Shown here one piece after another: positions 1-6,973 of a stretch of 6,973 bases of DNA. The DNA comes from Burkholderiales bacterium (GTDB lineage Bacteria > Pseudomonadota > Gammaproteobacteria > Burkholderiales > Burkholderiaceae). Made by a program: the position numbers and the translations under genes. The stretch's first letter is position 1. Every line of letters starts with the position of its first letter. A model generated the notes under the pieces. The model ran no database searches, was not told where the DNA came from, and saw only the letters and a list, made by a program, of their open reading frames with translations. The stretch covers positions 1 through 6,973 of the forward strand of contig CANBQJ010000196.1 of the NCBI GenBank assembly GCA_947371645.1, read 5' to 3'.

Positions 1-534
1 GCCGTGGGCAAGTTCGACAACCGCTCCAGCAGCATGCGCGGCGTCTTCTCTGAAGGCCCGGACCGCCTGGGCAGCCAGGCCAAGACCATCCTGGTCACCC
101 ACCTGCAGCAAACCAACCGCTTCAACGTGCTGGACCGCGACAACCTCGCTGAGACCCGCGCCGAAGCCGGCTACAAGGGCGTGGCCCAAGCCACCAAGGG
201 CGCCGACTACATCGTCACCGGCGACGTCACCGAGTTCGGCCGCAAGGAAGTGGGCGACCACCAGCTCTTTGGCCTCCTGGGCCGCGGCAAACAACAGATT
301 GCCTACGCCAAGGTCAGCCTCAACATCGTCAACATCGTGACGGGTGAGGTGGTCTATTCGGCCCAGGGCGCAGGCGAGTACAGCCTGTCCAACCGCGAGA
401 TCATCGGCTTTGGCGGCACCGCCAGCTACGACGCCACGCTCAATGGCAAGGTGCTGGAGCTGGCCGTGCGCGAGGCCGTCAACCGCCTGACCGACGGCAT
501 CGACAGCGGCGCCTGGCAGCCGACCGCCCGCTGA
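1..534 (+). CDS. CsgG-family outer-membrane assembly/transport protein (5' partial)
   Basis: The reading frame is open from the first base, so the true start, signal peptide and any lipobox lie upstream; 177 residues are visible. The GTG at 4 is in frame but sits inside the conserved N-terminal strand (AVGKFDNRS), so it is not a credible start. The visible part reads as a CsgG domain: that opening strand, a helix leading into RFNVLDRDNL near residue 40, a segment ADYIVTGDVTEFG near 68-80, and strands YAKVSLNIVNIVTGEVVYS near 101-120, ending in a helix with VREAVNRL. In E. coli, CsgG is the curli secretion pore, but this family is broad. No curli genes (csgA, B, E, F) are visible here, so a curli role should not be assumed. 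The stop overlaps the next start by one base (TGATG at 532-536), indicating an operon with the two lipoproteins downstream. A CsgG-DUF4810-DUF799 order is known from Neisseria and other proteobacteria. Confidence 0.85.
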   Translation, partial: AVGKFDNRSSSMRGVFSEGPDRLGSQAKTILVTHLQQTNRFNVLDRDNLAETRAEAGYKGVAQATKGADYIVTGDVTEFGRKEVGDHQLFGLLGRGKQQIAYAKVSLNIVNIVTGEVVYSAQGAGEYSLSNREIIGFGGTASYDATLNGKVLELAVREAVNRLTDGIDSGAWQPTAR

Positions 535-920
535 TGCGCGCGCCTGCCTGGACGCGCCCCGCACGGGTGGCGCTGGCCGCTGCACTGGCGGCCAGCCTGA
601 TGGCGGGCTGCCAGAGCGGCCCCAAGCCGCTGTACGACTGGGGGCCTTACCAGGCCCAGGTCTATGCGCAGTTCAAGGGCACGGGCAATGGCCCCGAGGC
701 CCAGATCGGCGAGCTGGAGCGTCACCTGCAGGAAACAGAGAGCCGCCAGCGCATGGTGCCCCCGGGCTACCTGGCTCAGCTGGGCTACCTCTACCTGATG
801 GTGGGCCGCAACGACCAGGCCGCCGCTTACTGGCGGCGCGAAAAGGCCGCCTTCCCCGAGTCCACGGTGTTCATGGACTTCTTGCTCAACAACCTCACAA
901 AGCAAGAGAAGGGTGGCTGA
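534..920 (+). CDS. DUF4810-family lipoprotein
   Basis: This 128-residue protein has a lipoprotein signal peptide: basic N-terminus, Ala/Leu-rich core and lipobox LMAGC with the lipidated cysteine at residue 26. Position +2 is Gln, not Asp, which by the E. coli rule favours the outer membrane. The mature part begins with PKPLYDWGPY, typical of the DUF4810 family. Residues about 76-110 (PPGYLAQLGYLYLMVGRNDQ onward) look like a TPR-like helical hairpin, which would suit a protein-protein contact. The start overlaps the upstream stop (TGATG) and has no clear Shine-Dalgarno sequence of its own, so translational coupling to the CsgG-family gene is likely. Its function is unknown. Its constant neighbours suggest it is the middle component of an envelope complex with the CsgG-like protein and the DUF799 lipoprotein. 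Confidence 0.85.
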   Translation: MRAPAWTRPARVALAAALAASLMAGCQSGPKPLYDWGPYQAQVYAQFKGTGNGPEAQIGELERHLQETESRQRMVPPGYLAQLGYLYLMVGRNDQAAAYWRREKAAFPESTVFMDFLLNNLTKQEKGG

Positions 921-921
921 C

Positions 922-1620
922 ATGACACGACTGCTGAACTGGCGCCACATGGCGCGCCTCGCGCTCATCGCCTGCCTGCCCCTGAGCCTCTTGCTGGGTG
1001 GCTGCGCCGCCCCTCCCCGTGGCGACAACCTGGCCGCCTTCCGGGCCGCCCGGCCAGCGTCCATCCTGGTGCTGCCCCCCATCAACGAGAGCCCGGAAGT
1101 CATCGCCCCGATGAGCGTCCTGGCGCAGGTCAGCCTGCCCTTGGGCGAAGACGGCTACTACGTCATGCCGGTGGGCGTGATGATGGAAACCTTCCGCCAG
1201 AACGGCCTCACCGAGGCGCACGACATCCATGACGTGTCGCGGCAGAAGCTGCGCGACATCTTCGGCGCCGACGCGGCGCTCTACATCAAGGTGACCGACT
1301 ACGGCTCGAAGTACACCATCCTGCACGCCGAGGTGCGCGTGACCGCGCAGGCGCGGCTGGTGGATTTGCGCAGTGGGCAAACCTTGTGGACGGGTGCGGC
1401 CACCGCCAGCAACGACGAAGGCGGCAACAACAGCGGAGGCGGCCTGCTGGGTGCCTTGGTGGGCTCGATCGTCAAGCAGGTCATCCACAGCGTCACCGAC
1501 TCCGGCCACCCCGTGGCGGGCGTGACCGCCAACCGCTTGCTGCGCTCTGGCTGGCGCGGCGGCATCTTGTGGGGGCCGCATTCGCCCTGGTATGGCAAGG
1601 ATGGGGAAGAGGGGCACTGA
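922..1620 (+). CDS. DUF799 / GNA1162-family lipoprotein
   Basis: The protein is 232 residues long from ATG 922. An in-frame GTG at 913 would overlap the preceding gene. ATG 922 is preferred because it lies one base after the upstream stop and about eight bases after a good ribosome site (GAGAAGGG, 906-913). The signal peptide ends in lipobox LLGGC with the lipid-modified cysteine at residue 28. Family features include RPASILVLPPINESPEV (about 44-60), DGYYVMPVGV (about 77-86) and FGADAALYIKVTDYG (about 114-128), followed by strands ending in a Gly-rich stretch near 164-187. This is the pattern of the DUF799 family, whose Neisseria member is GNA1162, a surface lipoprotein antigen. The fold is reported to resemble TolB/CsgG-type alpha/beta domains. 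It is the last gene of the CsgG-DUF4810-DUF799 operon and ends at a convergent inverted repeat. The biochemical role is unknown. Confidence 0.88.
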   Translation: MTRLLNWRHMARLALIACLPLSLLLGGCAAPPRGDNLAAFRAARPASILVLPPINESPEVIAPMSVLAQVSLPLGEDGYYVMPVGVMMETFRQNGLTEAHDIHDVSRQKLRDIFGADAALYIKVTDYGSKYTILHAEVRVTAQARLVDLRSGQTLWTGAATASNDEGGNNSGGGLLGALVGSIVKQVIHSVTDSGHPVAGVTANRLLRSGWRGGILWGPHSPWYGKDGEEGH

Positions 1621-1661
1621 GCCCCCCTTCCATCATGACTGCTCAGGTGCGAGGGGCTCAG
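1617..1661. terminator. Convergent inverted repeat overlapping both stop codons
   Basis: CTGAGCCCC (1617-1625) and GGGGCTCAG (1653-1661) form a perfect 9-bp inverted repeat around a 27-base loop. The left arm contains the stop of the DUF799 gene (1618-1620) and the right arm contains the stop of the minus-strand barrel gene (1658-1660). It could act as a bidirectional terminator. There is no T-run on either strand, so intrinsic termination would be weak, and Rho-dependent ends or mRNA 3'-end protection are equally possible. GCTCAG at 1641-1646 offers the left arm an alternative, shorter partner. Confidence 0.45.
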
Positions 1662-2266
1662 AACCCCATCTGCACGCCCAGGCTCAGCAGGCGGGCGGAC
1701 CCCGACTCGTTGCCCGTGTCGTAGCTGGTGAAGTCCAGGCCGCCTGTGACCTTGAACTGCTTGTTGAGCGCCAGCTCCAGGCCCAGGCCCAGGTGCGGCT
1801 CCAGGCTGGAGTTGGACGACGACGAGGTCACGTAGATCAGCGGGATGCCACCCGAGTTGGTGCCCTTGGCGTTGACATAGGCCAGGCCCAGGCGGCCCAC
1901 GGCCGTCAGGCTGGGCACGATGTTGCCGCGGATGGCCAGGTCGAAGGCCACGGCCGAGGCCTCCACCTTGTGCTGCGCCAGCGAGGTGTAGTTGGCGGTG
2001 GCCGTGCCGAAGTCGATGTAAGCGGCCTCAAAAGCCAGGCGGGGCAGGGGCGCGTGGGGCAACTCGAAGCCCACGTAGAGCTTGAAGCCGGTGTCGCCGG
2101 TGTCGCAGCTGGTGCTGCCACGGCAATCGATGTCCAGCTCGCTGGGGCCCAGGGCAATGCCGGCATAGGCGTCATTGCCGGCTGCGTGGGCAGGGGCCGT
2201 CAAGGCCGCGCACAGCAGCACGGGCATCAGGGCCATCCGGGAGAAGGTCGACAGGGTCGCGCGCAT
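1658..2266 (-). CDS. Small outer-membrane beta-barrel protein (OmpA-like / OMP_b-brl type)
   Basis: This is a 202-residue exported barrel protein. The frame stays open upstream to 2377, but the start at 2266 is chosen. It is preceded by an AAAAAGGAC ribosome site about seven bases away and begins a textbook signal peptide (hydrophobic core, cleavage after PAHA, residue 28). The longer version would bury this in an Arg-rich, non-signal extension. The mature chain begins with a strand (YAGIALG), then an extracellular-type loop with two cysteines (C48 and C54, C-x5-C), then GFKLYVGFEL and a series of alternating amphipathic strands. It ends SLGVQMGF with the C-terminal Phe expected for BAM-assembled barrels. 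Length and pattern fit an eight-strand barrel. It is a clear paralogue of each half of the protein encoded at 5152-6312. Ligand and function are unknown; structural porin or adhesin-like roles are possible. Confidence 0.85.
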   Translation of the reverse strand: MRATLSTFSRMALMPVLLCAALTAPAHAAGNDAYAGIALGPSELDIDCRGSTSCDTGDTGFKLYVGFELPHAPLPRLAFEAAYIDFGTATANYTSLAQHKVEASAVAFDLAIRGNIVPSLTAVGRLGLAYVNAKGTNSGGIPLIYVTSSSSNSSLEPHLGLGLELALNKQFKVTGGLDFTSYDTGNESGSARLLSLGVQMGF

Positions 2267-2489
2267 GATTTTGTCCTTTTTCAGGGTGATGAGGGCCGCT
2301 CTGCGGCGGCGTGGCGCGATGATGCATGCCCGAACCACCCTGCATCCCCCGCGAAGCAGGGGCATGGTCGATGTCAATCAGGTAAAGGCTGTGGGCAGAT
2401 GTATCCGTGTCCGACGTGCGACACCGCCCTCCCCCCTTATGGGGCGTTCAGGTCCATGTAACCAGACCCACCTAGAATGTTTTGAGGCT

Positions 2490-2505
2490 TGGCACGGTGC
2501 CAGCC
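2490..2505 (+). promoter_or_regulatory. Possible sigma-54-type promoter / 13-bp palindrome
   Basis: TGGCACGGTGCCA (2490-2502) is a perfect dyad. It also reads as a sigma-54 -24 element: TGGCAC is followed by GC at 2503-2504, exactly ten bases after the GG at 2491-2492. The -12 half is poor (CAGC instead of TTGC). If used, transcription would start near 2515 and leave a leader of about 24 bases before the DUF3015 start. It may equally be an operator or a hairpin. Confidence 0.25.
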
Positions 2506-2510
2506 CCCTT

Positions 2511-2525
2511 GAAACGTTTCGAAAC
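2511..2525. promoter_or_regulatory. Overlapping palindromes, candidate repressor operator
   Basis: GAAACGTTTC (2511-2520) and GTTTCGAAAC (2516-2525) are both perfect 10-bp palindromes sharing five bases. They lie just upstream of the DUF3015 ribosome site. The first, with its flanking TT, resembles the central-CG operators of LacI-family regulators (Cra-type TGAAACGTTTCA). No regulator gene is in the window. Confidence 0.35.
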
Positions 2526-2538
2526 CTAGGAGTTCCTC

Positions 2539-3012
2539 ATGAAGAAGATCGTCGTCGCTGCGCTGGTCACCCTCGCCGCTGCTTCCGCCATGGCCCAACA
2601 AAACAACATCGGCTCCTGCGGCTGGGGTTCCAAGGTGTTTGCTGGTCAATCCGGCATCGCCCCCCAGATCCTCGCCGCGACCACCAATGGCACGTCGGGC
2701 AACCAGACCTTCGCCATCACCTCCGGCACCTCGGGTTGCACCCAGGACGGCGTCGTGTCCTCCAACTGGAAGACCGCCATGTTCATCGACGGCAACCGCG
2801 TGGCCCTGGCCCGTGACGCCGCTGCCGGTCAAGGCGAAAGCCTGGCCACCCTGGCCGACGTGATGGGCGTGAAGGCCGCTGACCGTGACCTGTTCGCCGC
2901 CACCATCAAGGCCAACTTCGCTTCCGTGTTCGCCAACGACGCCGTTGCCGCCAACCTGAAGGCTGTGCTGGCTGCCAACACCCAGCTGTCTGGCTACGCC
3001 GCCATGATCTGA
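2539..3012 (+). CDS. DUF3015-family secreted protein
   Basis: The protein has 157 residues. The start is supported by AGGAG at 2528-2532 with a six-base spacer. MKKIVVAALVTLAAASAMA is a Sec signal peptide, with cleavage predicted after residue 19. The mature part carries the DUF3015 signature: SCGWGSKVF (about 26-34), then IAPQILAATTNGTSGNQTFA (about 40-59), then ITSGTSGC ending at C67. The only two cysteines, C27 and C67, could form one disulfide in the periplasm. The remaining half is helical and Ala-rich (ATLADVMGVKAADRDLFAAT region). The function of the family is unknown. From memory, DUF3015 and DUF4105 genes are commonly adjacent in proteobacteria, which matches the next gene here. The reading frame ends in tandem stops (TGATGA, 3010-3015). 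Three hairpins separate it from the DUF4105 gene, so the two may be expressed at different levels. Confidence 0.88.
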   Translation: MKKIVVAALVTLAAASAMAQQNNIGSCGWGSKVFAGQSGIAPQILAATTNGTSGNQTFAITSGTSGCTQDGVVSSNWKTAMFIDGNRVALARDAAAGQGESLATLADVMGVKAADRDLFAATIKANFASVFANDAVAANLKAVLAANTQLSGYAAMI

Positions 3013-3022
3013 TGATGGCTTC

Positions 3023-3079
3023 AGGCTCGTCTGCGGACGGGCCTGGCTGCATCAGGGCCGCAGGCTCACCCCTGCGGCC
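3023..3079 (+). repeat. Two consecutive intergenic hairpins
   Basis: The first stem pairs AGGCTCGTC (3023-3031) with GACGGGCCT (3036-3044): nine pairs, one of them G-U, with a TGCG tetraloop. The second pairs GGCCGCAGG (3056-3064) with CCTGCGGCC (3071-3079): nine perfect pairs with a six-base loop. Neither is followed by a T-run. They sit directly after the DUF3015 stop and could stabilise the 3' end of its mRNA. Confidence 0.5.
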
Positions 3080-3082
3080 ATC

Positions 3083-3113
3083 CATGCCCAGCCTGGCTGG
3101 GCATGCGTGTTTT
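3083..3113 (+). terminator. Terminator-like hairpin between DUF3015 and DUF4105 genes
   Basis: CATGCCCAGC (3083-3092) pairs perfectly with GCTGGGCATG (3096-3105) around a three-base loop. CGTG and four T residues (3110-3113) follow. This is a strong stem with a short, offset U-tract, so it may be an intrinsic terminator or attenuator. It ends 15 bases before the preferred DUF4105 start, so readthrough or a separate promoter would be needed for that gene. Confidence 0.5.
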
Positions 3114-3127
3114 CAGGGGTACCCGTT

Positions 3128-5116
3128 GTGATCCGTCGATTCGTCTTGCTCATGTTGTGCACGCTGGCCTTGTCCACCGTGAAAGCCCAGGCGCCTGCAA
3201 CGGCGCCCGAGCCTGTGCCCGCACCGCCCGCCCCACTGAGCGGCGAGGCTCAGCGCTACCTGAATGAACTGCAGGCCCAGGGCCGCCAGTTGCAGCTGTC
3301 ACGCAGCCTCATGTGGCGCACCCTGCTGCACTACCGCGTGCACCCCATCACCCGGGTGGACCGCAGCCTGGCCGATGACCCCGACTTCTTCTTGTCGCCA
3401 CGCGGCGCGCACGACCCGGCGCAAGAGCTGGACGCCACCCTGGCCTCCTTCTTCGATTCGCGCCCCGTGCATGCACTGGCCCAGAGTGCGGCCTGCCGCC
3501 TCATCGCCCGCTACCAGTGGCTGGACGAGCAGCTGCACTTTGATGGCAGCCGCCTGCCCAAGCCCGATTGCCAGCGCTTCGAGACCTGGCGCCAAGGCCT
3601 GCACACCGACCGCGTCACCCTGATCTTCCCGTCGGCTTACCTCAACAGCCCGGCGTCGATGTACGGCCACACCTTCCTGCGCCTGGACACCGCGCCCAGT
3701 GGCACGGTGCAGTCGCCCATGTTGTCCTACGCCATCAGCTACGCGGCCAATGGCAGCAGCGCAGAAGGCCTGGCTTTTGCCATCAAGGGCCTCACCGGGC
3801 TGTACGACGGCCAGTTCACCAATGGCCCGTATTACCTGAAGATCGCCGAATACAACGAACTGGAAAACCGCGACATCTGGGAGTACGAGCTGGCGCTGTC
3901 GCCCGCCGAAATCCAGCGCCTGGTGGCCCACACCTGGGAGCTGGGCCCCACGCGCTTCGACTACTACTTCTTCGACGAGAACTGCGCCTACCACCTGCTG
4001 TCTCTGCTGGACGCCGCACGGCCCGAACTGCAGTTGAGCGACCAGTTCACCTGGTGGGCCATCCCGCTGGACACCGTGCGTGCGGTGACCCGCGTGCCCG
4101 GCCTGGTGGCCGCCACGCGCTACCGCCCGTCCAACAGCACCGAGCTGAAGGCCCGCGCCGAACATCTGGGCCCACAGGCCTCAGGCTGGGCCCAGGCCCT
4201 GGCCCAACAGTCCTTGTCGCCCGAGCAACTGACGGCATTGGCGCCACAGCCCGAACGCCGTGCCCTGATCCTGGAGACGGCCGAGCGGCTCACCACCTAC
4301 GACGCCAACAAGGGCAGCAGCGACAGCGAAGCCACCATCCAGCAGCGCCGCATGCGCCTGCTGGCCGCGCGCGCCGCCCTGCCCGCAGGCGAGGCCGTGG
4401 CCGTGCCCACACCGGCCAACGAGCCCACGTCGGGCCATGACACGGCCCGGGCCACCCTGCAATACGGCCAGCGCCAGGGCCATGGCCTGTGGCTGCTGGA
4501 GGCCCGCCCGGCCTACCACGACCTGATGGACCCGCAAAAGGGCTTCCAGCGGGGCGCGGCCATCGCCTTTGGCGACATGGCCTTCAGCAAGACGGCCACC
4601 GGCCCCTGGCAGGTGGAGCGCTTCACGCCGGTGTCCATCCAGTCATTTGCGCCGCACGAGCCCTTGTTGCAGGCCCGCTCCTGGCGCGTGGACATCGGCG
4701 CGACGCGCTCACCGGTGGAGGTGGCGGGCAAGCGCCCCGTGGGCATCAGCCTGCATGGCGGGCCGGGGCGTGCCTGGGAGTTGCGCAGCGACGAAACCCT
4801 GCTGGCCTACGCCTTCCTGGACAACCAGGCCTGGTGGGATCGCAACCTGCAGCGCCGCCCCTGGGCCGCGGGCTCGGGCCTGGCCCTGGGGCTGATTGGC
4901 GATCTGGGTGACCGCTGGCGCGTGCAGGCAGAAGGCTTTGCGCGCGCCTACCTGGGCGGCGCGGCGCAAGAGCGCGGCGGCCACCTGGATACGCGCTGGC
5001 AGCTCAACCACGACTGGAACCTCACCGGCCAGTGCCAGTGGCTGTGGCGCGATGAAGATGGCCAGCGGCTGCGGGGTGACCGCAGCTGCACGGCTGGCCT
5101 GCAGCGCTATTTCTGA
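3128..5116 (+). CDS. DUF4105 (Lnb N-terminal periplasmic domain) protein with barrel-like C-terminus
   Basis: The protein is 662 residues from GTG 3128. An upstream in-frame GTG at 3107 falls in the hairpin tail. GTG 3128 is favoured because AGGGG at 3115-3119 lies eight bases ahead and translation then opens with a signal peptide (MIRRFVLLMLCTLALSTVKA). A Pro/Ala-rich linker follows, then a helical region with C123 and C148. The DUF4105 core has YPSAYLNSPAS-like and MYGHTFLRL motifs with His181, then FDENCAYHLL with Asn285, Cys286 and His289. A His followed by an Asn-Cys resembles circularly permuted papain-like (LRAT/NlpC-P60) enzymes, suggesting peptidase, amidase or acyltransferase chemistry in the periplasm; this is inference. 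Residues about 436-662 show alternating amphipathic strands and end QRYF, as in outer-membrane barrels. It pairs with the upstream DUF3015 gene. Substrate and role are unknown. Confidence 0.85.
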   Translation: MIRRFVLLMLCTLALSTVKAQAPATAPEPVPAPPAPLSGEAQRYLNELQAQGRQLQLSRSLMWRTLLHYRVHPITRVDRSLADDPDFFLSPRGAHDPAQELDATLASFFDSRPVHALAQSAACRLIARYQWLDEQLHFDGSRLPKPDCQRFETWRQGLHTDRVTLIFPSAYLNSPASMYGHTFLRLDTAPSGTVQSPMLSYAISYAANGSSAEGLAFAIKGLTGLYDGQFTNGPYYLKIAEYNELENRDIWEYELALSPAEIQRLVAHTWELGPTRFDYYFFDENCAYHLLSLLDAARPELQLSDQFTWWAIPLDTVRAVTRVPGLVAATRYRPSNSTELKARAEHLGPQASGWAQALAQQSLSPEQLTALAPQPERRALILETAERLTTYDANKGSSDSEATIQQRRMRLLAARAALPAGEAVAVPTPANEPTSGHDTARATLQYGQRQGHGLWLLEARPAYHDLMDPQKGFQRGAAIAFGDMAFSKTATGPWQVERFTPVSIQSFAPHEPLLQARSWRVDIGATRSPVEVAGKRPVGISLHGGPGRAWELRSDETLLAYAFLDNQAWWDRNLQRRPWAAGSGLALGLIGDLGDRWRVQAEGFARAYLGGAAQERGGHLDTRWQLNHDWNLTGQCQWLWRDEDGQRLRGDRSCTAGLQRYF

Positions 5117-5123
5117 AACCTGC

Positions 5124-5143
5124 GCAGGGCCACTGGGGCCTGC
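5124..5143. terminator. Imperfect hairpin in convergent gap
   Basis: GCAGG-G-CC (5124-5131) can pair with GGCCTGC (5137-5143) with one bulged G. It lies in the 35-bp gap between the DUF4105 stop and the convergent double-barrel gene's stop. No T-run follows on either strand, so a terminator role is only plausible. Confidence 0.3.
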
Positions 5144-5151
5144 CGAAAGGC

Positions 5152-6973
<1,822 letters not shown>

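Larger units (their letters stand above)
2267..2538. promoter_or_regulatory. Divergent intergenic regulatory region
   Basis: This 272-bp gap separates the minus-strand barrel gene from the plus-strand DUF3015 gene, so it should hold promoters for both. On the minus strand, a perfect TTGACA lies at 2377-2372, but no acceptable -10 follows at 16-18 bp. On the plus strand, TAGAAT at 2473-2478 is a good -10-like hexamer without a convincing -35. Short dyads are present at 2295-2307 (GCCGC/GCGGC), 2347-2362 (CCCCGC/GC-GGGG with a bulge) and 2407-2424 (GTGTC/GACAC). Two stronger palindromes near the DUF3015 gene are listed separately. I see no gene here; in-frame stretches crossing it lack starts and ribosome sites. 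Confidence 0.5.

Noticed and set aside
913..921. GTG 913 as the start of the DUF799 gene
   Set aside because: It would overlap the ribosome site and the upstream stop, whereas ATG 922 has correct spacing and a clean lipoprotein signal peptide.
2267..2377. Longer start for the minus-strand barrel gene (37 extra residues)
   Set aside because: The extension is Arg-rich, would put the signal peptide internally and would place the good AAAAAGGAC ribosome site inside the coding region.
2372..2377. Perfect TTGACA on the minus strand as a promoter for the barrel gene
   Set aside because: No -10-like hexamer occurs 16-18 bp downstream (the sequence there is GC-only or nearly so), so it is not called as a promoter.
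2407..2424. Interrupted dyad GTGTC-N8-GACAC
   Set aside because: The five-base arms are short enough to occur by chance in GC-rich DNA, and it is far from both gene starts; noted only within the intergenic entry.
1592..2461. Plus-strand open frame of 289 codons across the 1658-2266 barrel gene
   Set aside because: It runs antisense to the barrel gene, which has a signal peptide, ribosome site and terminal Phe. The plus frame has none of these.
3299..4165. Minus-strand open frame of 288 codons within the DUF4105 gene
   Set aside because: It is fully antisense to the conserved DUF4105 coding frame, and its composition is of the shadow type (Gln/Val/Gly-rich) with no recognisable family.

Overview
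The window is GC-rich, protein-dense DNA with short intergenic gaps. Its gene content points to a betaproteobacterium, most likely order Burkholderiales. The clues are a CsgG/DUF4810/DUF799 lipoprotein trio (known also from Neisseria), several Burkholderiales-style small outer-membrane beta-barrels, and a FadH-type dienoyl-CoA reductase. The genus cannot be fixed from this window. No tRNA, rRNA, CRISPR array, insertion sequence or phage gene was seen.

Layout. (1) Positions 1-1620, plus strand: a tightly packed three-gene operon of a CsgG-family protein (5' end missing), a DUF4810 lipoprotein and a DUF799/GNA1162-family lipoprotein. The genes overlap or abut, so they are probably translationally coupled and make one envelope complex. 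(2) Positions 1658-2266, minus strand: a small eight-strand-type outer-membrane barrel, convergent with the trio across a 37-bp gap that holds an inverted repeat. (3) Positions 2267-2538: a divergent regulatory region with several palindromes close to the downstream gene. (4) Positions 2539-5116, plus strand: a secreted DUF3015 protein, then a 115-bp gap with three consecutive hairpins, then a large DUF4105 protein. The DUF4105 protein has a His...Asn-Cys core and a barrel-like C-terminus ending in Phe. (5) Positions 5152-6312, minus strand: a second barrel protein whose single chain contains two barrel-sized homologous units joined by a Pro/Gly linker. (6) Positions 6429 to the end, plus strand: the N-terminal third or so of 2,4-dienoyl-CoA reductase (fadH), running off the window.

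How it fits together. Every complete gene encodes an exported envelope protein: two lipoproteins, two outer-membrane barrel proteins, one small periplasmic protein and one predicted periplasmic enzyme-plus-barrel protein. The truncated CsgG-family gene is also expected to be envelope-located. The DUF3015-DUF4105 pair lies between two paralogous barrel genes that both point the other way. The most unusual items are the tandem double-barrel protein, the LRAT/NlpC-like His/Asn-Cys arrangement in the DUF4105 protein, and the unexplained palindromes and hairpins around the DUF3015 gene. Functional links between these are inference; all homology statements come from reading the translated sequences without a database search.
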